Assembly (NCBI GenBank): GCA_046726955.1
Contig: JBKPBQ010000025.1
Span: 1-6,196 of the forward strand
Source: CAVPGH01 sp046726955
Lineage (GTDB): Bacteria; Acidobacteriota; Vicinamibacteria; Fen-336
Reading direction: 5' to 3'
Length of the DNA: 6,196 nt
Positions within the stretch are counted from its first letter, which is position 1; each line of letters begins with the position of its first letter. The notes under the pieces are model-generated. The model did not search any database. It had not been told where the DNA came from and saw only the letters and a program-made list of their open reading frames with translations. Both the position numbers and the translations under genes were made by a program. This document shows positions 1-4,844 of this stretch, in pieces.

Positions 1-207
1 GAGCGCCCGCGCGGGCGCGCCTTCGGGAAGTGTCGCGAGGTACTCGCGCTTCAGGGTCTTCTCGCGGAATCCTGCGGTCGCCTTGGCTACGTGGGCCGCG
101 ATCCCGGGATCGTCCACCACGTGGAGCGTTTTCTCGGGGTCGAGGACGATCGCGAGGAGGTCGACGGGCGTCGACGAGACGGGAGTGAAAGCGAGCTTGA
201 TGTTCAT
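1..207 (-). CDS. Probable N-terminus of an M17-type leucyl aminopeptidase (partial, runs off the left edge)
   Basis: This minus-strand gene starts with ATG at 207 and stays open for 69 codons to the window edge, so its C-terminal part is missing. The protein begins MNIKLAFTPVSSTPVDLLAI. It continues through LDPEKTLHVVDDP and FREKTLKREYLATLPEG to PARAL at the edge. The order is beta-strand, a 'DLLAIVL' strand, a helix, then a basic 'G-K-like' turn and the beginning of another strand. This resembles the non-catalytic N-terminal domain of M17 aminopeptidases, which release N-terminal amino acids from peptides in the cytoplasm using two metal ions. The catalytic domain lies outside the window, so the family call is a resemblance only. 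The start is well supported: GGAGG lies 4 nt upstream, unlike the SD-less starts of the neighbouring genes. It is divergent from the arginase-like gene. The reading frame is secure and the product moderately so. Confidence 0.6.
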   Translation of the reverse strand, partial: MNIKLAFTPVSSTPVDLLAIVLDPEKTLHVVDDPGIAAHVAKATAGFREKTLKREYLATLPEGAPARAL

Positions 208-211
208 GACG

Positions 212-216
212 CCTCC
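212..216 (-). promoter_or_regulatory. Shine-Dalgarno site of the M17-like gene
   Basis: On the minus strand GGAGG (plus-strand CCTCC) is followed by CGTC and then the ATG at 207. The 4-nt spacing is slightly short but the match is perfect. It fixes the start of this gene. It also contrasts with three other genes in the window that have no SD sequence. Confidence 0.7.
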
Positions 217-261
217 GACGACGGAAGGGGAGTGACCAGCAGCCGAGCAAGCAGCCAGACG

Positions 262-310
262 CCAGATCAGCGCGACCGCCGGTCTAGCCGACGTCGTCCG
301 CTGAATCTGG
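262..310. repeat. Imperfect inverted repeat (possible stem-loop) in the leader of the M17-like gene
   Basis: CCAGATCAGCG (262-272) is the reverse complement of CGCTGAATCTGG (299-310) except for one extra base that would bulge. The arms are 11-12 bp and enclose a 26-nt loop. If the minus-strand promoter at 330-357 is real, this structure lies near the 5' end of a leader of about 115 nt ahead of the aminopeptidase-like gene. It could be a regulatory leader hairpin, an operator, or chance in GC-rich DNA. No known riboswitch or attenuator is recognised. The rest of the 208-343 spacer shows nothing beyond the short repeat AGCAGCC at 238-244 and 250-256. Confidence 0.4.
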
Positions 311-329
311 CTGGCCCACCGCGGAAATA

Positions 330-357
330 ATTATACTTGCTGCATGTCCGCGGCCAA
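330..357 (-). promoter_or_regulatory. Candidate sigma70-type promoter for the M17-like gene
   Basis: Read on the minus strand there is TTGGCC (357-352), a 16-nt spacer and a perfect TATAAT (335-330). The -35 box matches TTGACA at four of six positions. The -35 hexamer and most of the spacer lie inside the first codons of the divergent arginase-like gene. Transcription would start near 323 and give a leader of about 115 nt before the SD and ATG. The box sits in the only AT-rich patch of the spacer and overlaps the -10-like box of the opposite gene, so the two promoters may compete. This is inferred from sequence alone. Confidence 0.5.
332..337 (+). promoter_or_regulatory. Candidate -10 box of the arginase-like gene (leaderless)
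   Basis: TATACT ends 6 nt before the ATG at 344, so transcription would be expected to start at or next to the A of the start codon. No SD-like sequence precedes that ATG and no clear -35 hexamer is visible about 17 bp upstream. The same arrangement, a -10 box followed by exactly 6 nt and the ATG, is found in front of polA in this window. This supports leaderless transcription driven mainly by the -10 element. Confidence 0.5.
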
Positions 358-1243
358 GATCGCGGTCTTCGGGGTCCCCACGGCGGCGGGCGGGCGGCGG
401 GCCTCGGTGGCCGACGCTCCGTTTCGCCTCCGCGAAGCTGGGCTGCTCGAGGCGCTGCGGGCGGCGGGTCCTCGGGTCGTGAACCTCTCCGACCTCTCGC
501 TCTTCCCCTTCCGCGATGATCCTCTCCACCCGAAGGCGCGGAACACGGAAGGTGTGGCCTGCGCGCTTCGCGCCGCCGCCGACGAGATGACGCGCGCGCT
601 CGCCGAGGGCTTCACGATCGTCCTCGGCGGCGACTGCACGCTCGCCGCCGGGGTCGCCGCGGGGACGCGCCGCTATCTCGGCCAACCGCCCGGGATCGTC
701 TTCATCGACGCCGACGCCGACCTCAACACCGAGGAGACGACCCCGTCGGGATTCCTCCACGGCATGGCCCTCTCCCTCGCGCTCGGGCAGGGGCCGGCCG
801 ACGTCGTGAAGGCGCTCGGACCGCAGCCTCCCGTGGAAGGCGACCACGCCGCCCTCGTCGGCTTCCGCGCCCTCGATCCCGGCGAGCGCCGGCGCATCGG
901 CCAGCTGGGGCTCGCCCTTCCTGCGGACGCGGCGCGGCGGATCGGCATGCGCACGGCGGCGGCACTCGCCCTCGAGGCGGTGGAGAACGGCGACGGGCCG
1001 ATCGTCGTCCACCTGGACGTGGACGTGATCGACCCCTCGGAGATGCCGGCCAAGCACCAGGCGGTGCCGGGTCCGGGACTCCGCTTCGACGAGGCGTCCG
1101 ACCTCGTGGCGGCGCTCGCCGCCTCGCCGCGCGTCGTCGCCCTCGAGATCTGCGAGTACGCGCCGGACATCGACCCGGGCCTCGCCACCGCCCGCCGGCT
1201 GGTGGAGCTCGTGGCCCGGGCCGCGGCGCGGCACGTCAGGTAG
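344..1243 (+). CDS. Arginase/agmatinase-superfamily protein with altered metal ligands
   Basis: This 299-residue protein has about the usual length and motif order of the ureohydrolase superfamily, cytoplasmic binuclear-manganese enzymes that hydrolyse arginine, agmatine or related guanidino compounds. Visible motifs are LGGDCT (residues 94-99), DADADLNTEETTPSGFLHGM (122-141), HLDVDVIDP (223-231) and LEICEYAP (267-274). Mapped on mammalian arginase I, the metal-binding aspartates (D122, D126, D225, D227), the catalytic His (H139) and Glu (E271), and the Asn, Thr and Ser that hold the substrate carboxylate (N128, T133, S135) are present. However, the His of GGDH is Cys98 and the His of DAHxD is Asp124, so each metal site has one changed ligand. 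This could mean a different metal, a different substrate or lost activity. The ATG at 344 lies 6 nt after a -10 box with no SD. The 3' end overlaps the convergent gene by 8 bp. The family is certain; the substrate is unknown. Confidence 0.88.
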   Translation: MSAAKIAVFGVPTAAGGRRASVADAPFRLREAGLLEALRAAGPRVVNLSDLSLFPFRDDPLHPKARNTEGVACALRAAADEMTRALAEGFTIVLGGDCTLAAGVAAGTRRYLGQPPGIVFIDADADLNTEETTPSGFLHGMALSLALGQGPADVVKALGPQPPVEGDHAALVGFRALDPGERRRIGQLGLALPADAARRIGMRTAAALALEAVENGDGPIVVHLDVDVIDPSEMPAKHQAVPGPGLRFDEASDLVAALAASPRVVALEICEYAPDIDPGLATARRLVELVARAAARHVR

Positions 1244-1979
1244 CGCCCGGCGAGCCTTCCCGCTCCTTCGCCCGCGCGAGCGCGCGCCGTCCCCGCCGCG
1301 CCACCATCCAGAAGCTCGTGACGAGGATGACGAGGGCGAAGGCGATCGCGGTGCCGAAGAGCACGACGGTGGAGAGAAGGATGCTACGCTCGTCCATCTC
1401 CGCCCCGAGGGCGAGCGGCGCGCCGTCGCGAGCGCGCGCCACCTCCTGCCGCCAGCCCACGATGTTGCCGCGCTCGACCCCGTCGGTGGCGTTGTCGTGT
1501 GAGTACACCTTGCTCGGCAGGTGCAACCGCACCGCCATGAGCCCGTCGCGATCGCGGTCGCCCAGGTCGGGTGCTCCCGGAGGGCGCGACCACCGGCCCT
1601 CGAGGTGGAGCCGGCCATCCTCGCGTCGGAGCGAGAGCGCGAGGTCCGGGAAGGCCTGTGTCTTAGAGAGCGCGTTCACGTCGTCGAAGTCGGCGGAGAC
1701 GAAGAGGTAGGGGTGGCCGCCCCGGCGGGTGAGGGTCACGCGGCGGACGCGGAGGCCCGACCGCTCGAAGAGGGCGCGCGCCGCGTCGGGCGTCGCCGTG
1801 GCGTCCGGGTCTCGCGCGTCGCCGAGGCCCTTGAAGGCCGTCCACAGCGCGGGCCGGCCGGTGACGTTCACCGTGCCCGACCCGTCCACGCGCAGCCAGA
1901 TCTCGTGCTCGTACTCGTAGGTCAGGCACCCGCGGCTCGCGGCGGCGAGCAGCACGAGACACGCGACGCGCGCGAGCAT
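1236..1979 (-). CDS. Exported membrane-anchored protein of unknown function (LppM/DUF3153-like)
   Basis: This is a 247-residue protein. Residues 1-17 form a hydrophobic signal segment ending AAASRG before Cys18. Positions -3 to +1 (SRGC) are a poor lipobox because Arg is unusual there, so lipidation is possible but uncertain. Residues 19-195 would be outside the cytoplasm. They start with YEYEHEIWLRVDGSGTVNVTG, include an NALSKTQAFPDLALSL stretch, and end with LPSKVYSHDN and GNIVGWRQEV. The 'H-D-N ... G-N-I-V-x-W' pattern recalls LppM-type (DUF3153) lipoprotein domains; this is a resemblance by eye. Residues 199-226 are a transmembrane helix, followed by a very basic tail (RRGRRALARAKER), as expected for a cytoplasmic C-terminus. 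No catalytic motif is seen. The ATG at 1979 lies 8 nt after TATAAT with no SD. It is divergent from polA by 36 bp and convergent with the arginase-like gene, overlapping it by 8 bp. Confidence 0.8.
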   Translation of the reverse strand: MLARVACLVLLAAASRGCLTYEYEHEIWLRVDGSGTVNVTGRPALWTAFKGLGDARDPDATATPDAARALFERSGLRVRRVTLTRRGGHPYLFVSADFDDVNALSKTQAFPDLALSLRREDGRLHLEGRWSRPPGAPDLGDRDRDGLMAVRLHLPSKVYSHDNATDGVERGNIVGWRQEVARARDGAPLALGAEMDERSILLSTVVLFGTAIAFALVILVTSFWMVARRGRRALARAKEREGSPGAT

Positions 1980-1987
1980 GGGCGGCG

Positions 1988-1993
1988 ATTATA
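1988..1993 (-). promoter_or_regulatory. Candidate -10 box of the membrane-anchored protein gene
   Basis: The minus strand reads a perfect TATAAT (1993-1988), then 8 nt, then the ATG at 1979. No SD is present and no -35 match is found 15-18 bp upstream, where the DNA is part of the inverted repeat at 1997-2014 and the start of polA. The mRNA would be leaderless or have a leader of one or two bases. Confidence 0.55.
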
Positions 1994-1996
1994 TCG

Positions 1997-2014
1997 GGCG
2001 GATTACAATCCGCC
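1997..2014. repeat. 18-bp inverted repeat in the polA divergent promoter (candidate operator)
   Basis: GGCGGATTACAATCCGCC has two perfect 8-bp arms (GGCGGATT and AATCCGCC) around the 2-bp centre AC. It fills half of the 36-bp spacer between two divergent start codons and ends 1 nt before the polA ATG. It contains the polA -10 box TACAAT, and it lies 3 bp from the opposite TATAAT. A dimeric regulator bound here would block polA and could affect both genes. If transcription started upstream, the arms would instead form a hairpin over the start region. No known regulator site is recognised. Confidence 0.6.
2004..2009 (+). promoter_or_regulatory. Candidate -10 box of polA (leaderless)
   Basis: TACAAT matches the -10 consensus at five of six positions and ends 6 nt before the ATG at 2016, the same spacing as in front of the arginase-like gene. 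No SD precedes the ATG and no canonical -35 hexamer is visible at 1980-1987. The box lies in the centre of the inverted repeat at 1997-2014. Confidence 0.5.
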
Positions 2015-2015
2015 G

Positions 2016-4691
2016 ATGCCGGCGGCGAAGCCTCCCAAGCTCTACCTCGTGGACGCGAGCGCGCAGTTCCACCGCGCCTTCCACGCGATCCGCGGCCTCG
2101 CCACGAGCCGCGGCCTCCCCACGAACGCGACCTACGGCTTCACCACGATGCTGCGGAAGCTGCTCGAGGACGAGAAGCCCGAGAAGATCGCCATCCTCTT
2201 CGATCCCCCCGGCCGCACGTTCCGGCACGAGGAGTACCAGGACTACAAGGCGAACCGGCCGAAGATGGACAACGACCTCGCGGTGCAGATCCCGTACGTG
2301 CGCCGCGTGTGCGAGGTCTTCCGCCTTCCCATGCTGGAGCTCGCGGGCTTCGAGGCGGACGACGTGATCGCCACCCTCGCCCGCCAGGCGGTGGAGCGCG
2401 GGATGAAGGTGGTCGTGGTCTCGGGGGACAAGGACCTCCTGCAGCTCGTGACCGACGACGTGCTCGTCCTCAACCCCGGCCGCGAGGGGACGGGCTCGAC
2501 CCTCTACGACCGCGCGAAGGTCGAGGAGAAGTTCGGCGTGCCCCCGGAGAGGGTCGTGGACATCCTCGCCCTCGTGGGGGACGCGGTCGACAACATTCCC
2601 GGTGTCGCGGGGATCGGGGACAAGGGAGCGCGCGACCTCATCCGCGAGTTCGGGCCGGTGGAGTCGGTGCTCGAGAACGCCGACAAGGTGAAGCGCGCGG
2701 CCTACCGCGAGGGCCTGAAGAAGTACCGGCAGGAGGCGCTCCTCTCCAAGCAGCTCGCGACCCTGCGCACCGACGCCCCCATCACGCTCGAGCTCGAGAC
2801 CCTCGTCCGCCCGGACCCCGACCGCCGGGCCGCGCACGCGCTCTTCAAGGAGCTCGAGTTCCAGGCCCTCGCCCGCGAGTACGCGCCGGAGATCGCGGCG
2901 ACGGGCGCCGAGAGGCGGGTCGTCAAGGATCCCGCGGAGATCGACGCCCTCGTCGCCGAGGCGCGCCAGGCGAGCCGCGTCGCCCTGGGCTTCGTCGTGA
3001 CCTCGCCGGAGACGATGCGCGCCCGCGTCCTCGGGGTGGCGCTGTCGCATCGGGCGGGAACGGCCGCATACATTCCCCTCGGCCACTCCCCGCTCGAGCT
3101 GCCGGATCCACCTTCCCTCCCCGACGTCCTGGCTCGCCTGCGCCCGCTCCTCGAGGACGAGAAGGTCCGCAAGGTGAGCGGCAACGCCAAGCGCGACCTC
3201 GTCGCTCTGGCCCGCCACGGAGTCGAGATGGCGAGCCTCGGCTTCGACGCCCTCGTCGCGTCGTACCTCCTGAACCCGGGCCGGCGGGCCTACGCGCTGG
3301 ACGACCTCGCCTTCGAGTTCCTCGGCGAGCGCCGCGGGGCGGAGCCGGAGGGCATCTCCTCCGAGGAGGCCTCGGTGGACCAGACCGCGCGCATCGCGGG
3401 CGGCGACGCCGAGCTCGTGCTGCGGCTGGACGAGCCGGTCGTCGCCCGGCTGGAGGAGGAGCAGCTCGGCGAGATCTACCGGACGATGGAGCTGCCCCTC
3501 GTCGCCGTCCTCGCGGACATGGAGCGCGCGGGGGTCAAGGTGGACACCCCGCTCCTCGCGAGCATGAGCAGGGACATGGAGGTGCAGCTCGGGACGTTGA
3601 CGCGCGAGATCCACGCCCTCGCCAAGGGCGAGTTCAACATCAACTCCCCGCCCCAGCTCCGGGAGGTGCTCTTCGAGAGGCTGGGCCTCAAGGCGGGCAA
3701 GAAGACGGCGAAGACGCGGGCCGCCTCCACCGCGGAGGAGGTGCTCGACGAGCTCGCGCTCGTCCACGAGCTGCCCCGGAAGATCATCGAGTACCGCTCC
3801 ATCCAGAAGCTCAAGGGGACGTACGTGGACGCGCTGCCCCAGCTCGTGAGCGCGGAGACGGGGCGCATCCACGCGACCTTCAACCAGACGGTGGCGGCCA
3901 CGGGACGGATCTCGTCCTCGGATCCGAACCTCCAGAACATCCCCATCCGGACGCCCGAGGGCCGCCGGATCCGCGAGGCGTTCGTGGCCGAGCCCGGCCA
4001 CCTCCTGCTCTCCGCCGACTACAGCCAGATCGAGCTCCGCGTCCTCGCCCACCTCTCGGGGGACCAGACGCTCATCGACACGTTCCGCCGGGGCGAAGAC
4101 GTGCACGACCGCACCGCGCGCGAGATCTTCGGCGCCTTCTCGGCCATGCCCGCGGACGAGCAGCGGCGCGTGTCGAAGATGGTCAACTACGCGCTGCTCT
4201 ACGGGAAGTCCGCGTTCACGCTGGCCAAGGACATCGGGGTCTCGAAGAAGGAGGCCGAGCAGTTCATCGAGGCCTACTTCGCGCGCTACCCCTCGGTCCG
4301 CTCGTTCATCGAGGGAACGATCCAGAAGGCGCGCGAGACCGGCCACGTGCGGACGCTGCTCGGCCGGCTGCGCCGGCTGCCCGACCTGCGGTCCCCGAAC
4401 TTCCAGGTGCGCATGGAGGCGGAGCGCCAGGCCATGAACACGCCCGTGCAGGGCTCGGCCGCGGACCTCATCAAGAAGGCGATGATCGACCTCTTCGCGG
4501 AGCTTCGGCGGCGGGGCCTGCGGTCGCGGCTCATCCTCCAGATCCACGACGAGCTGCTGCTCGAGGTGCCGGAGGGCGAGGCGGAGGAGGCAAGGGCCCT
4601 CGTGAAGCGCGTGATGGAGGGGGCGCTCGCCCTCGACGTGCCCCTCGTGGCGGACGCGCACCTCGGGCCGAACTGGGCGGCCGTGCACTGA
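2016..4691 (+). CDS. polA: DNA polymerase I (5' nuclease, inactive 3'-5' exonuclease-like domain, polymerase)
   Basis: This 891-residue family A polymerase fills gaps during repair and Okazaki fragment maturation. The 5' nuclease domain (about 1-290) keeps D13, D63, E113, D115, D116, D138 and D140 at E. coli numbering, plus GDAVDNIPG at 188. The middle domain (about 305-500) has the fold and the DEKVRKV and N-x-K-x-D landmarks. However, D355 and E357 of E. coli are V327 and T329, and Y497 is I460; only D394 and D464 remain, so proofreading is probably lost. The polymerase domain (about 520-891) has TGRISSSDPNLQNIP, motif A DYSQIELR (D668, E673), the O-helix (R717, K721, Y725, Y729) and motif C QIHDELLLEV (H844, D845, E846). 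Y725 stands where E. coli has F762. The ATG at 2016 is preferred over the longer open frame upstream because homology starts here, the upstream stretch is antisense to the neighbouring gene, and a -10 box sits 6 nt before it. Confidence 0.97.
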   Translation: MPAAKPPKLYLVDASAQFHRAFHAIRGLATSRGLPTNATYGFTTMLRKLLEDEKPEKIAILFDPPGRTFRHEEYQDYKANRPKMDNDLAVQIPYVRRVCEVFRLPMLELAGFEADDVIATLARQAVERGMKVVVVSGDKDLLQLVTDDVLVLNPGREGTGSTLYDRAKVEEKFGVPPERVVDILALVGDAVDNIPGVAGIGDKGARDLIREFGPVESVLENADKVKRAAYREGLKKYRQEALLSKQLATLRTDAPITLELETLVRPDPDRRAAHALFKELEFQALAREYAPEIAATGAERRVVKDPAEIDALVAEARQASRVALGFVVTSPETMRARVLGVALSHRAGTAAYIPLGHSPLELPDPPSLPDVLARLRPLLEDEKVRKVSGNAKRDLVALARHGVEMASLGFDALVASYLLNPGRRAYALDDLAFEFLGERRGAEPEGISSEEASVDQTARIAGGDAELVLRLDEPVVARLEEEQLGEIYRTMELPLVAVLADMERAGVKVDTPLLASMSRDMEVQLGTLTREIHALAKGEFNINSPPQLREVLFERLGLKAGKKTAKTRAASTAEEVLDELALVHELPRKIIEYRSIQKLKGTYVDALPQLVSAETGRIHATFNQTVAATGRISSSDPNLQNIPIRTPEGRRIREAFVAEPGHLLLSADYSQIELRVLAHLSGDQTLIDTFRRGEDVHDRTAREIFGAFSAMPADEQRRVSKMVNYALLYGKSAFTLAKDIGVSKKEAEQFIEAYFARYPSVRSFIEGTIQKARETGHVRTLLGRLRRLPDLRSPNFQVRMEAERQAMNTPVQGSAADLIKKAMIDLFAELRRRGLRSRLILQIHDELLLEVPEGEAEEARALVKRVMEGALALDVPLVADAHLGPNWAAVH

Positions 4692-4754
4692 GCGCTGCCG
4701 CTCCCCGCAGTAGCTCCGAGTCGCCTTCCGCCGGTATGCACAGGCCGTGCACTG
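4679..4754. repeat. 12-bp direct repeat linking the polA end and the downstream hairpin
   Basis: GGCCGTGCACTG occurs at 4679-4690, where it covers the last codons and most of the stop codon of polA. It occurs again at 4743-4754, inside the left arm of the hairpin at 4740-4767. The copies are 64 bp apart start to start. Flanking bases differ on both sides. It may be a small duplication or a recombination scar; chance is less likely at 12 bp but cannot be excluded in GC-rich DNA. Confidence 0.5.
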
Positions 4755-4767
4755 GTGCGCGGCCTGT
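4740..4767 (+). terminator. Strong hairpin 48 nt after polA, possible terminator without U-tract
   Basis: ACAGGCCGTGCA (4740-4751) can pair with TGCGCGGCCTGT (4756-4767) around the loop CTGG. This gives 12 consecutive pairs, 11 Watson-Crick and one G-U. It is the strongest hairpin seen in the window and sits where a polA transcript should end. It is followed by ATTGGAGTTCG rather than a run of T, so it is not a classical intrinsic terminator. It could act as a U-less terminator or as an RNA 3'-end stabiliser, or be a remnant of a mobile repeat. Confidence 0.5.
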
Positions 4768-4777
4768 ATTGGAGTTC

Positions 4778-4838
4778 GCGAGCCCACCGCGGACGATGAG
4801 GATCTGAACCCGCGTACGGCCTTCGATCGTGGGCTTGC
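4778..4838. repeat. Imperfect inverted repeat just upstream of the truncated sulfatase
   Basis: GCGAGCCCAC (4778-4787) pairs with GTGGGCTTGC (4829-4838) over 10 bp with one G-T wobble, and one further C-G pair extends it outward. The arms enclose 41 nt and end 6 bp before the point where sulfatase homology begins. It may mark the edge of a rearrangement. It carries no recognisable insertion-sequence ends. Confidence 0.4.
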
Positions 4839-4844
4839 GGGGGA

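Noticed and set aside
91..330. Small plus-strand open frame opposite the M17-like gene
   Set aside because: It is composed of Arg, Asp and Ser in shadow-frame style. The minus-strand frame has a good SD and a domain-like sequence.
284..1618. A 444-codon antisense frame across the arginase-like gene
   Set aside because: Arg/Glu/Gly-rich shadow frame without motifs. The plus-strand frame carries four recognisable ureohydrolase motifs.
1521..2015. N-terminal extension of polA by 165 codons
   Set aside because: The frame is open, but the translation is antisense to the membrane-protein gene and has no polymerase similarity. D13, D63 and E113 fall at exact E. coli positions only if the start is at 2016.
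1989..4787. A 932-codon open frame antisense to the whole of polA
   Set aside because: It is a low-complexity Arg/Glu/His/Val-rich translation, typical of the antisense frame of GC-rich genes. polA shows all family motifs in its own frame. No promoter, SD or homology supports the antisense frame.
2309..4807. An 832-codon open frame in another plus-strand frame of polA
   Set aside because: The translation is almost entirely Arg, Gly, Ala and Pro, as expected of a shifted GC-rich frame, and it starts inside the 5' nuclease domain.
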